A stretch of DNA of 64,000 bases from an uncultured Pseudohongiella sp. (GTDB taxonomy: Bacteria > Pseudomonadota > Gammaproteobacteria > Pseudomonadales > Pseudohongiellaceae): the NCBI GenBank assembly GCA_951812715.1, contig OX638323.1, forward strand, positions 992,001-1,056,000, given 5' to 3'. The notes under the pieces were generated by a model. The model did no database searches. It was not told where the DNA came from and worked only from the letters and a program-made list of their open reading frames with translations. How positions within the stretch are numbered: the stretch's first letter is position 1; every line of letters begins with the position of its first letter. Of this stretch, positions 1 to 7,938 are shown piece after piece. The translations under genes and the position numbers were made by a program.

Positions 1-1401
1 AGGATATCCGCCGCTCGCAAGCATTGCATTCATCAAGAAGCGCCCCATGCGCCCGTTGCCGTCCATGTACGGGTGGATGTAGACGAAAACGAAGTGGCCA
101 AGCACAGCGCGCGCCTTGGCGCTGGTTTCTTCCTTCAACAACTCGAAAAGCGCGGGCATTGCGTCGCGCACGGCTTCCTTGCTTGGCGGCACATGCCTGG
201 AGCGGCGAATGAAAACTGGTCCATTGCGATAGCCGGCCAGGTCGGCGAGTTGGTGAATGCCCGCGCTCACGCCAGGCGCGAACATTTCCCGATACCAGTC
301 GCCATGGTCGAAATCGACTGTTTCACCAGCATTTTGGCCCTCGAGTATCTTTTCAATACTGCCGCGCACCGACTGAAACGCTTGCCAGTATCCTCGGGCC
401 GCCAGGGCGCTCAGACTGTCCCTGTCGTCAACACTCCGCGCGGGATTCCAGCCGCCGGAGCGAACGCGCTCAATCAGTTCCGTAGATACCTGATACCCCT
501 CGATCGAGAGCGAGTGATAGGCGTCTTCGACATAGGAGTCTTCGACTTGCCGCAAATAGGTGGTGGTGGTGACTTTCCGATGTGGTGGAGCAGGAAAATT
601 ATCGATGACCTCCGTTCTCATTTCGTTCCACATCAAGCGAATCCGGCCGACGCAGGGCGAAAGCTCACGCCGTGGAAACTTCACCAGAGACGGAAACTCG
701 AACGGGTCCGCCTCTCTCACTTGATAGCCGGCCGCGCGCATGGATTGCAGAATATCGTCAGCGATGCGAAAGCGGCCTATGTTTCTGAATGCGCCGGCCA
801 ACCTGCCTGCGACCGTTGCATGACCACCTTCCAGCAGTTGTGCCAACAATTCCGAGGCATCGGCGACTGCCGCCAACGCCGCTCTTGCATCGGTCGGATA
901 TTGACGAAAGAATCGCTCTCCGCAAGCAACCAGGGCGGCGGGCAAACTGTAGATGCGCATGCCATCCTTTATGACGATTTTCCCCGGCTCCGGCAGGTTT
1001 GATCTGATATCGAGCAAAGAAGTGCCGTGCGGCAACAGAGTTATGTTGTTTCGGGCTTTCGCCGCTCGAACGAGCAATTGCCCCGGGACTGTCCAGTTAT
1101 CTGCGTGCAGCGAGACAGATTGCTCGGGGGACAGGCTCCAATCGTCTTTCTTTAGACGATTCAGATATGCGGAGCAAAACCGCCAGTAGGAGACGTACCA
1201 GGTCGTACTCTCTCCCTGGGTTTCATCGGGACTGGCGGATATGTACCAACCCTTGACGATTTTCTTGAGGAAACCGTTTTTCGCCAACCGTTGACGATGT
1301 GTGCGGGAAAGGTCTTTTGAACGGATGGCAATCAGACCACGTTCCTGCAACTTGCGCAGTTCATCGAGTGAGCTGGCCAATTTCTCAGCGGGTTTTACCA
1401 T
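1..1401 (-). CDS. Fic family protein with N-terminal winged-helix/AbiEi-like region (3' end outside window)
   Basis: Fic proteins usually transfer AMP from ATP to a hydroxyl of a target protein. The minus strand reads open for 467 codons from an ATG at 1401 to the window edge. The catalytic motif HPYMDGNGRMGR lies close to the edge, so the C-terminus is missing. About residues 1-200 (start MVKPAEKLASSLDELRK) resemble the DNA-binding N-terminus of AbiEi-type antitoxins. Further on, SLSIEG fits the (S/T)xxxE(G/N) inhibitory helix of class II Fic proteins, so the enzyme is probably self-inhibited. Five 24-bp iterons lie just before the start and may be bound by its own N-terminal domain; that is inference. 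The Fic assignment is secure; target and role (toxin, defence or regulation) are not visible. Confidence 0.88.
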   Translation of the reverse strand, partial: MVKPAEKLASSLDELRKLQERGLIAIRSKDLSRTHRQRLAKNGFLKKIVKGWYISASPDETQGESTTWYVSYWRFCSAYLNRLKKDDWSLSPEQSVSLHADNWTVPGQLLVRAAKARNNITLLPHGTSLLDIRSNLPEPGKIVIKDGMRIYSLPAALVACGERFFRQYPTDARAALAAVADASELLAQLLEGGHATVAGRLAGAFRNIGRFRIADDILQSMRAAGYQVREADPFEFPSLVKFPRRELSPCVGRIRLMWNEMRTEVIDNFPAPPHRKVTTTTYLRQVEDSYVEDAYHSLSIEGYQVSTELIERVRSGGWNPARSVDDRDSLSALAARGYWQAFQSVRGSIEKILEGQNAGETVDFDHGDWYREMFAPGVSAGIHQLADLAGYRNGPVFIRRSRHVPPSKEAVRDAMPALFELLKEETSAKARAVLGHFVFVYIHPYMDGNGRMGRFLMNAMLASGGYP

Positions 1402-1411
1402 CGCGCTTCTC

Positions 1412-1531
1412 TTCGCTTTTGAGCTTGGGTAATTTTTCGCTCTTTGCGTCGCATTGTGATTCGCTTATTGCGTTGCGCCAAAATTCGCTTATTGCGTTGT
1501 ACCATGATTCGCTTTTTGTGTCGAATCGCTA
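1412..1531. repeat. Five tandem 24-bp iterons upstream of fic
   Basis: Units begin at 1412, 1436, 1460, 1484 and 1508 with an exact 24-bp step. The core is TTCGCTTATTGCGTTG followed by a variable 8-base part. The two central copies match best; the outer copies, including the one nearest fic, diverge. The block ends 10 bases before the fic ATG on the minus strand. Spacing of slightly more than two helical turns would place repeated binding sites on one face of the DNA, which suits an operator for autoregulation. The reading frame upstream of the fic ATG meets TAA inside the repeats, so they are not an N-terminal extension. Confidence 0.8.
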
Positions 1532-1549
1532 TTGAATAGACAGGCAGGT

Positions 1550-2227
1550 CTAGCGCTGTGGAATGGCCTCCATCAGGTCCGTTATTGCTTGCCGGCCTTT
1601 GGGGGTCAGGTGGTATGTTCCGCGCGGGGTTTCGGCGACGCGTTCGAACCAGCCGTAGTGGTCCTTGAGGAAGATCTGGCCGGCTTTGGCCACGCCGGTG
1701 GCCTTGGCAACGGCGGCTGCCCTGGATGGGCCGTTGTCGCCGAGATAGCCGGCGCAGCGCAGCGCATCCTGGCGGTAGGCGGTCATGATCTTGCGACGGG
1801 TCGCGCCGCCGGTATTCGGATCGCCGACCCGCTGCTGGAATTCACGCAGTAGACGAGCCAGCGCCGGTTTGCGTTTGCGCGAGCGATATTCGGCCGGGTC
1901 GAGCAGCGCTTCCACAAACCAGGTAGGCTGCAGCCGGACGGTGAGCAGGCCGAGGCCAAGCCGGCGGCATAACGCCAGCACCTCCTTGCGGCGCGCGGCG
2001 CGGCCGGAGAAAGGCGGAACCGCGAGATAAACGTTATCGGTTAGCCGCTGCCGCTCGATCCCCTGCAATACCAGAGGCAGTGAAAAACTTGTCTTCAGTT
2101 CAACGATCAGCGGCGCCTCGCCGCCCCGAACCGCAACTACGTCGCAGCCCTTGACCTCGGCCTTTACTTCATAGCCCTGTGCTTGCAAAAAGGCCTTCAC
2201 CGGCGCATAGAGTTCGGTTTCGTACAT
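1550..2227 (-). CDS. DUF2161 family putative PD-(D/E)XK nuclease-like protein
   Basis: A 225-residue protein starting MYETELYAPVKAFLQAQGY. The N-terminal half shows the nuclease-like pattern: an early Glu (E4), then D at GCDVV, then IVELKTS as the E-x-K strand. This is typical of DUF2161 proteins in the PD-(D/E)XK superfamily, whose substrate is unknown. Past about residue 130 it has a winged-helix-like tail (KIMTAYRQDALRCAGYL, and a region near YGWFERV ending in a TPKGRQAITDLM helix). It stands alone, divergent from the selenoprotein gene with 75 bases between starts. Nuclease activity is inferred from the family, not shown. Confidence 0.75.
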   Translation of the reverse strand: MYETELYAPVKAFLQAQGYEVKAEVKGCDVVAVRGGEAPLIVELKTSFSLPLVLQGIERQRLTDNVYLAVPPFSGRAARRKEVLALCRRLGLGLLTVRLQPTWFVEALLDPAEYRSRKRKPALARLLREFQQRVGDPNTGGATRRKIMTAYRQDALRCAGYLGDNGPSRAAAVAKATGVAKAGQIFLKDHYGWFERVAETPRGTYHLTPKGRQAITDLMEAIPQR

Positions 2228-2302
2228 GATCCCGCTTTTCCTTCGAATCCTTACGGGTTATTCTGCCGCCCGAGCCCTGACTTTAAGACAGAGGAGATTC
2301 AC

Positions 2303-3187
2303 GTGCCGGGCAAATACGACGTTCCCTACATGCAGCGCACCCGGGACTACTACCGTGCCCAGGGATATGAAAAGGACTACGTGTGGGCCTGCCACGACGA
2401 AACGCCTTTCACGCCGCTGCCCAAACCCCTGCGCGAATGCCGCCTTGGACTGATCACCACGGCCATGCCGGACACGGTCGAGGGCCGTTCGAAGCGGCAG
2501 GTCTATGCGTCGCTGACGACACCGACGCCGCATTCGATGTATACCGACGAATTGTCCTGGCACAAAAGCGTGACGCATACCAACGATCTCGGCAGTTTTC
2601 TGCCGCTCGATCATCTGCGCAGGATGGCGCGCGCGAAAATCTTCGACAGCCTGTGCGGCCGGTTCTATTCCGCGCCGACGGACTACAGCAAGCGCAATAC
2701 CACGGAAAAGGACGCTCCGGCGATCCTCGAGTTGTGCCGCGAAGACCATGTCGACGTGGCCATGCTCGTGCCATTGTGACCCGTCTGTCACCAGACCGTG
2801 AGTCTGGTCAGCCGGCGCCTGGAAGAAAATGGCTTTCCCACGGTAATCATCGGCAGCGCGCTCGACGTGGTCGAACATTGCGGGGTAGCTCGCTATCTGC
2901 ACACCGATTTCCCGCTGGGCAATCCCTGTGGTATGCCTGGCGATATCTTCAGCCAGGTCGGAATCGTGCGGCGGGCGTTGAGCCTGCTGGAAGAAGCCGA
3001 GGCTCCGAAAACAACCTGGCGTTCGAGCCTGAGCTGGCGCGGCGGCGATAAATGGCGCGACGACTATTCCAGGGTAGACGATAGCAATCGCGATCAATTG
3101 CGCGAGCGCGGCGAACGCCGGCGACAGCAGCAACTCGCCGCGAAAGCGTCCGGCGAACGGCGCGCGCCGATGATTTCCGAAGCCTGA
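2303..3187 (+). CDS. GrdB/PrdB-like selenoprotein (in-frame UGA read as selenocysteine)
   Basis: Two open segments in the same frame are split only by TGA at 2777-2779. Read through, they give 294 residues starting at GTG 2303 behind the ribosome site GAGGAG. The UGA falls in VPL-U-PVCHQTVS, a UxxC redox motif like that of the selenoprotein B subunits of glycine, betaine and proline reductases. Codon-like sequence continues smoothly after it (VIIGSALDVVEHCGV, then HTDFPLGNPCG). A SECIS hairpin starts six bases after the UGA. The protein is shorter than clostridial GrdB, and no other reductase subunit is nearby, so it is probably a stand-alone relative with an unknown substrate. An automatic annotation would call it two genes or a pseudogene. 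The exported aldolase gene follows 36 bases later. Confidence 0.82.
2785..2811 (+). promoter_or_regulatory. Bacterial SECIS element
   Basis: The stem is CTG (2785-2787), a two-base 5' bulge TC, then ACCAGAC (2790-2796), loop CGTGA (2797-2801), GTCTGGT (2802-2808) and CAG (2809-2811). All ten pairs are perfect. The apical loop begins 18 bases after the UGA, inside the usual bacterial window. The loop contains GU and the bulge contains U, the features SelB recognises in known bacterial SECIS elements. It lies within the coding sequence, as bacterial SECIS must. Confidence 0.8.
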
Positions 3188-3223
3188 TGCGGTAGGCCCG
3201 CCGCTGAAATCAGCGAGGTAAAC

Positions 3224-4087
3224 ATGAAGAATCTCGCACAGTACCTGCTTCCCACCGCGGCGGCCCTGCTCTGGTCCGCTGTCGCTCCGGCCCAGGACGG
3301 CGAACTCTACAACACCGTCAAGGCGAAGCTGGCCGCGGGCGGCCAGGTGCTTGGCGGCACCGTTTCGACTCCCGACCCTGACATCTATTGCGCCATGGCC
3401 AGCGCCGGTTTCGATTTCATCTGGATTGAAATGCAGCACAGCCATCTGAACTACACCGATGTGGCGCGCATGATCTACGCCTGCCGCGATGCGCCGGCGA
3501 TACCTTTTATCCGGGTGCCGGACGCTACCGAAGGCGACATTCAGAAAGCGACCGATATCGGCGCTCTCGGCATCATCGTGCCGATGGTCGATACCGCCGG
3601 GAAAATGGAAAACGCGGTGCGCTTCGCCAAGTTCCCGCCGATGGGTCGCCGCAGTCAGGGCGGCGGCCAATATGGCGCCCTCTGGGGCAGCGGTTATCGG
3701 CAGACGGCCAATGACAACATCATGATCATCGCCATGATCGAAACCCTTGAAGGCGTCGCCGCGGCCGATGCAATCGCCGCGGTAGAAGGCGTGGACGTGG
3801 TATTCGTGGCGAGTTCCGACCTCGGCAGTTTCAGCGGCCGGCGCCAGGGAGACCCGGAATACGAAGCGCTGGTGGATCGGGTGGTGGAAGAAACCAACGG
3901 CGCCGGCAAGTACCTTGGTGGACCTTCGGCCTGGATGACCAGCCGGGAAGGCTACAACTTCTTTCAGGCGCCGGGCACCAATGCGCTGATTCGCGCCGGC
4001 GCGCGGGTGATGCTGGAAGACGCCGACCCTTGCCGCTTCCTGCCCTCGGGCGCGACTCCGGTGCAGGGCGAGGATCCCTGTCCCTGA
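3224..4087 (+). CDS. Exported HpcH/HpaI-family aldolase
   Basis: A 287-residue protein. Residues 1 to about 24 (MKNLAQYLLPTAAALLWS, then AVAPAQ) form a signal peptide, so the enzyme should be periplasmic or secreted. The rest has the class II pyruvate-aldolase pattern of the HpcH/HpaI family: FDFIWIEMQHSHL, PFIRVPDA, GALGIIVPMVDTA, then a metal-ligand region MIIAMIETLEG and VFVASSDLG. Such enzymes reversibly cleave 4-hydroxy-2-oxo acids, but most are cytoplasmic, so export is unusual. It sits directly behind the selenoprotein gene and may share its transcript. The family call is firm; substrate and compartment role are inference. Confidence 0.8.
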   Translation: MKNLAQYLLPTAAALLWSAVAPAQDGELYNTVKAKLAAGGQVLGGTVSTPDPDIYCAMASAGFDFIWIEMQHSHLNYTDVARMIYACRDAPAIPFIRVPDATEGDIQKATDIGALGIIVPMVDTAGKMENAVRFAKFPPMGRRSQGGGQYGALWGSGYRQTANDNIMIIAMIETLEGVAAADAIAAVEGVDVVFVASSDLGSFSGRRQGDPEYEALVDRVVEETNGAGKYLGGPSAWMTSREGYNFFQAPGTNALIRAGARVMLEDADPCRFLPSGATPVQGEDPCP

Positions 4088-4211
4088 CAGCGAAGTGATT
4101 CCTTGCGGGCGACAAGTGCGGCGCCCCCAAGACTGATCGATATCTCGACGAAGTCTGGTCACGGATAACACCGGTCTTGCTGGGGTCGGGAATGCCCCGC
4201 CTGACGCTGAA

Positions 4212-4602
4212 TCAGCGCGGCACGCGGTTGCCGGCGATCCAGACGCTGTCGATCTGGCGAGTGTTGGCGATATCCAGCGCCGGATTATCGTCGAGCACGA
4301 TAAAATCGCCCCAATTGCCGGGTTTGAGCGTGCCCATGGGCATTGATCAGCCCCGGCATGATCGTCTTGCCGCTGACATCGATAATCGCGGCGTCTGCCG
4401 GAATGCCCGCTTCCGCGGCGGGGCCGATGCTGCGCACGCGACCATCGGTGATGACCAATACGCCATCGGCCAGCGGTTCAGCTTCCGTGCCATCAATGAT
4501 AGTGGCGCCGGTAAACGCAATGCTGCCTTCGTTGGCTGTTGCCATTGCGCTTGCGAGGATTGCCGTTATAGCCGCAAACGCCGTCAACAAAGGAGATTTC
4601 AT
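4212..4602 (-). pseudogene. Amidohydrolase remnant with large internal deletion
   Basis: The 5' part encodes a signal peptide ([21 protein letters not shown]) and the start of an amidohydrolase (IIDGTEAEPLADG, then MPGLINAHGHA). Directly after the HGH the frame is lost, and in another frame the sequence continues with a typical amidohydrolase C-terminus (GTLKPGNWGDFIVLDD, then IAGNRVPR and stop). The catalytic barrel of about 300 residues is missing, so this is a deletion derivative and cannot be active. An intact exported amidohydrolase lies at 13.2-14.9 kb. Confidence 0.8.
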
Positions 4603-4656
4603 GCGTTTGCCGCCCCGAAACCGTTACCTATGTGTCCGCAATGGACCACTGTGAAA

Positions 4657-4733
4657 TGGCGCACCCGAGAGGATTCGAACCTCTGACCACCTGGTTCGTA
4701 GCCAGGTACTCTATCCAGCTGAGCTACGGGTGC
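4657..4733 (-). tRNA. tRNA-Arg(ACG)
   Basis: The minus strand gives a full cloverleaf: acceptor GCACCCG paired with CGGGTGC, D-arm with AGCTCAGCTGGATAGAG, anticodon stem CTGG around loop CTACGAA, TPsiC arm GGTTCGAATCC, discriminator G and an encoded CCA at 4657-4659. The anticodon is ACG. Total length is 77 bases with CCA. A good promoter lies upstream at 4786-4815. Confidence 0.95.
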
Positions 4734-4785
4734 GTAGCTTCGAAACAGCCCTTGCCGGGCCATGCCAGACGCGGGCGAGGGGCAG

Positions 4786-4815
4786 ATTCTACAAGAAACC
4801 GCGGTCGGATGTCAG
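4786..4815 (-). promoter_or_regulatory. Sigma70-type promoter of tRNA-Arg
   Basis: On the minus strand, -35 box CTGACA (4810-4815) and -10 box TAGAAT (4786-4791) are separated by 18 bases. Transcription would start about 45 bases before the tRNA 5' end. The rest of the 369-base gap between tRNA-Arg and the Sel1 gene (4734-5102) holds only a short palindrome GCTTGCAAGC near 4893 and no convincing gene. Confidence 0.5.
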
Positions 4816-5102
4816 GGTCGCGGTTTCAGGGCGGGCGAACTTCAAGCCGCTCTGAAGGTTGAATTCTCGAACTGGCGCTTGAGTAGAGTGCATGCTTGCA
4901 AGCGCTCAAACTCCGAGTACTTTCCGGCGCCGCCTGAATCCATTCCCGGCTTGCGCCGAACCCCGTTCGATCACCGCCGCGCGCTCCCGGAACCAATATT
5001 CTGCCCGGACTTGCCGGTTCAATGGCAGGACCGGCGAGCGGGTCACGCGCACGGTTGAATATAGTACTATTCTCTCTGGATCGGCCTGATCGGCGGCTCG
5101 TT

Positions 5103-5699
5103 ATGCGGCGGACTAATTCAATCGGAACAGGAATTGGCATAGCAGTTTTCGTGGCTGGATTCGCGCTTACCACCGTCTCCGCCCATGGCGACTACGAGGA
5201 TGGGGTGAATGCCGCTTTGGCCGGCGATTTCGAAACCGCTTTCCGTGAATTCTCGATAGCCGCCGAAGCGGGACTCCACTTGGCGCAATACAATCTCGGC
5301 ATTCTGTATTTCACCGGCCAGGGCGTGGAGCAGGATTACGAGATCGCCTTCCGCTGGACCGAAGCCGCTGCCCTGCAAGGTCATCCCGGCGCGCAACTCA
5401 ATCTCGGCAGCCTGTATTACTTCGGCAACGGTGTACGGCAGGATCGCGACAAAGCGGTCGAGTGGTATGCAACCTCAGCCAGGGCAGGCAATGGCGCCGC
5501 GGCTTACACCCTTGCCGCCATGCACCGGGACGGCGATCACGTTGACCGCGATCCGGTGCTGGCCCATGCCTGGGCTGCCTGGGCCGCGCGCTACGATCAT
5601 CCCGAAGCCGGCGCCATGATCGAAGAGATTGCAAGCCGGATGACGCCGGAACAACTCGGCGAGGCGCGCCGCACCTTCGCCCGCTGGCAGATCGAGTAG
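5103..5699 (+). CDS. Exported Sel1-repeat protein
   Basis: A 198-residue protein with a signal peptide (MRRTNSIGTGIGIAVFVAGF, then ALTTVSAHG). It has at least three Sel1-like helical repeats of about 36 residues: AGLHLAQYNLGILYFTGQGV, then GHPGAQLNLGSLYYFGNGV, then GNGAAAYTLAAMHRDGDHV. Sel1 repeats are protein-interaction scaffolds. The ATG at 5103 is chosen because it starts the signal peptide; the frame is open about 80 bases further upstream. No operon partner is evident. Confidence 0.75.
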   Translation: MRRTNSIGTGIGIAVFVAGFALTTVSAHGDYEDGVNAALAGDFETAFREFSIAAEAGLHLAQYNLGILYFTGQGVEQDYEIAFRWTEAAALQGHPGAQLNLGSLYYFGNGVRQDRDKAVEWYATSARAGNGAAAYTLAAMHRDGDHVDRDPVLAHAWAAWAARYDHPEAGAMIEEIASRMTPEQLGEARRTFARWQIE

Positions 5700-5761
5700 C
5701 GGCATGCACCGCAAGAACCCGGCCTGACTACCGTCTTCCGAACCACCCCGCGGCGATCGTG

Positions 5762-5977
5762 TTACCGATCGCGTTCCGGTCCGTCGGCGCCCGGCGCCGC
5801 CTGGTTTTTTCCGGCGCCGGGCTTTTCCTCTGGTGGATAGCGGCCGGCCTGTTGCAGCGAGCGGCGCAGGATGAATTCGATCTGCGCGTTCACGCTGCGC
5901 AACTCATCGGCGGCCCAACGATTCAGCGCGGCGAGCAGTTCCGGATCCGTACGCAGCAGAAATGTCTTGCGCGTCAT
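5762..5977 (-). CDS. Small Arc-like (ribbon-helix-helix) DNA-binding protein
   Basis: A 71-residue protein. The N-terminal strand [19 protein letters not shown] and the helix [17 protein letters not shown] match Arc/RHH repressors, where the strand contacts DNA and the helices form the dimer. The tail after about residue 48 is charged, proline-rich and probably disordered. It lies 27 bases after the SPFH gene on the same strand and is probably co-transcribed with it. It is the obvious candidate to bind the AT-rich repeats before that operon. Confidence 0.7.
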   Translation of the reverse strand: MTRKTFLLRTDPELLAALNRWAADELRSVNAQIEFILRRSLQQAGRYPPEEKPGAGKNQAAPGADGPERDR

Positions 5978-6004
5978 CCGCCTGACTCCCGAGACAGAGC
6001 TCGC

Positions 6005-6874
6005 TTATTGATATAGGGACCCGGTATTAACCACCGGCTGAGTGCCCTTCTCCCCGCAAAGCACAACCAGCAGATTGCTCACCATCGCCGCCTTGCGCTC
6101 TTCGTCGAGTTCGACGACGCCGCGTTCCGACAGGCCGTCCAGCGCCTTCTGCACGATACTGACCGCGCCTTCGACGATCTGCTCCCGCGCCTCGATGATG
6201 GCGCCGGCCTGTTGCCGCTGAAGCATCGCCGAGGCGATTTCCTGCGCGTAGGCAAGATGCGTTATGCGCGCTTCGAGCACCTGCAAGCCTGCCTTGTTCA
6301 GACGGCCCTGGATTTCGGTTTCTAATCGTTCGGCTATGTCCTCGGTATTGCCTCGCAGCGAAGTCACGTTTTCGTCGCGGCTGTCATAGGGATATTGGGT
6401 GGCGAGATTGCGCACCGCGGAATCGCTTTGCACGCGCATGAAATTTTCGTAGTCGTCCACCTCGAAAGTGGCCTCGGCGGTATCGACAACCTTCCAGACC
6501 ACGACCACGGCGATCTCGATCGGGTTACCGTCGGCGTCGTTCACCTTGGATCGCTCGGTTTCGAAATTGCGCACTCGAACCGAGATTTTTCCCTTGGTAA
6601 AGAAAGGATTGGCCCAGCGCAGTCCTTCGTCGTGAACGGTGCCGACGTAACGGCCGAAGAGTTGCAGCACTCTGGCTTCATTCGGATTGACCATGAATAA
6701 GCCGGCCAACAAAAAAAACAGCACGGGAATCGCTAAGGCAGCAGAAATAATCAGCGGAACGGCCTGGATAATGATGCCCAGAACCAGAAGCGCGATATCG
6801 GCAAGAATGGCGATCAGCAGTACCAGCACTGCCGGTATGCCCGGCAATACCTGGCGAGAAATTTCCTTGATCAT
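6005..6874 (-). CDS. SPFH/band 7 (slipin-like) membrane protein
   Basis: A 289-residue protein. Two hydrophobic stretches near the N-terminus ([20 protein letters not shown] and [19 protein letters not shown]) anchor it. The SPFH domain follows: [17 protein letters not shown], then [31 protein letters not shown] and [12 protein letters not shown] coiled-coil-prone helix rich in Ala, Glu and Gln follows. SPFH proteins form ring-like scaffolds in the membrane and often regulate proteases or envelope stress. It is first in a two-gene unit with an RHH regulator. Confidence 0.85.
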   Translation of the reverse strand: MIKEISRQVLPGIPAVLVLLIAILADIALLVLGIIIQAVPLIISAALAIPVLFFLLAGLFMVNPNEARVLQLFGRYVGTVHDEGLRWANPFFTKGKISVRVRNFETERSKVNDADGNPIEIAVVVVWKVVDTAEATFEVDDYENFMRVQSDSAVRNLATQYPYDSRDENVTSLRGNTEDIAERLETEIQGRLNKAGLQVLEARITHLAYAQEIASAMLQRQQAGAIIEAREQIVEGAVSIVQKALDGLSERGVVELDEERKAAMVSNLLVVLCGEKGTQPVVNTGSLYQ

Positions 6875-6892
6875 GACTTGAACCTCTAAAGT

Positions 6893-6930
6893 GATATCAG
6901 ATAGATATTATATAGATATCTTTATGATAT
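6893..6930. promoter_or_regulatory. AT-rich GATAT repeat cluster before the SPFH operon
   Basis: Within 38 bases there are two GATATC palindromes (6893-6898 and 6915-6920), AGATAT between them, and GATATG at 6925. This is markedly AT-rich against a GC-rich background. It lies 18-56 bases before the SPFH start and probably holds its promoter. The repeats are plausible sites for the small RHH protein of the operon, by analogy with other RHH repressors. Confidence 0.4.
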
Positions 6931-6960
6931 GCAACAAAGTGTCAATGCATGATCCGCCGT

Positions 6961-7806
6961 TCAATTGGCAGCGAGCTCGGCATCAAGCCGGGTCTGAGCG
7001 TCGCCGCGCAACAGTTCCAGCCAGGCGATCCAGCTTTCCGGGTCAACGAAGGGATGCGGGTCGCCGTCCTGGTGTTGCTGCAACAACTCATTGCGCGCGA
7101 ATACGTCGCCGAATGCAGGGTGATTGGGAATATTCACTTCAACCCCGGGGACGGAAAGCAACTGGCCGACGCTGTCGATGTACATCCGCAGCCGGTCCGC
7201 GCCTTCGAAATTCAGCCCCGCGCCGCCGAACATTACCGCGGTATGGGGATAGCCGCCATCGTAGACCGTGAAGACTGTGCTGAGCACGCCACGGGTGTGG
7301 CCCGGCGTCTGCAAGAACCGCAATCGCGTCCGGCCGAGGTTCAGCGTGTCGCCGTTACCCAGCGAGAGATGCCGCATCGGCCGGGGATACTCGCGGAAAT
7401 CCGGCTCGCCTTCGCTGAGTTGCCAGTCCGCCTCGATCATCAGCACCACGGCGCCGAAATCCCGCTGGAAGCGCTGGGCGCCGCCGGCGTGATCGTAATG
7501 GGCGTGACTGACGATCACATAGCGCACGTCGTCAGGATCGAAGCCGAGTTCGCGAATGCCGTCGACAGCAAGGTCAACGAGGTCGCCATAAAGCGAATCG
7601 AACAGGATCAAACCCTGATCGGTTTCCAGCAGCCAGGCCGAAACCCATCTGGCGCCGACGTAATAGAGATTATCGAAAACCTGAAACGGGGCAACGCGCT
7701 GCTGCTGGAGATCATCGCGCGCGGCCGCCTCCTGGGCCAGACCCTGATGCATGCCAAGCACATGCGTCAACAACATCGCGGGCCAAACGGCCGCCTTGAA
7801 ATTCAT
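6961..7806 (-). CDS. Exported metallo-beta-lactamase-fold hydrolase, subclass B3-like
   Basis: A 281-residue protein starting MNFKAAVWPAMLLTHVLG with a signal peptide ending near GLAQ. Zinc ligands are visible in order: SHAHYDHAGG (HxHxDH), then TPGHTRG, then NIPNHPAFGD. This spacing and the HYDH form resemble subclass B3 metallo-beta-lactamases. A B3-type lactamase or another exported MBL hydrolase are both possible. An in-frame TTG lies two codons upstream, but the ATG has an AGGA element about 9 bases before it. It diverges from alanine dehydrogenase. Confidence 0.78.
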   Translation of the reverse strand: MNFKAAVWPAMLLTHVLGMHQGLAQEAAARDDLQQQRVAPFQVFDNLYYVGARWVSAWLLETDQGLILFDSLYGDLVDLAVDGIRELGFDPDDVRYVIVSHAHYDHAGGAQRFQRDFGAVVLMIEADWQLSEGEPDFREYPRPMRHLSLGNGDTLNLGRTRLRFLQTPGHTRGVLSTVFTVYDGGYPHTAVMFGGAGLNFEGADRLRMYIDSVGQLLSVPGVEVNIPNHPAFGDVFARNELLQQHQDGDPHPFVDPESWIAWLELLRGDAQTRLDAELAAN

Positions 7807-7938
7807 TCCCAATATCCTGAAAAGAACTTATAATCCGCGTTGCGGCAATCGCCGTTATATACGATATCGCTGGCATAAGAAATCGCCATTCCATCTGATA
7901 TCCGATTCCTGACGCAATTACACCTGGGGGGTTATGTC

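Noticed and set aside
1299..1535. Plus-strand frame with an 8-residue peptide repeat
   Set aside because: The peptide repeat only reflects the 24-bp iterons (eight codons); no start signal or family.
2258..4171. Long open frame of 637 codons on the minus strand
   Set aside because: It lies antisense to the selenoprotein and aldolase genes, has no family resemblance, and is rich in His, Arg and Ala as expected of a shadow frame in GC-rich DNA.
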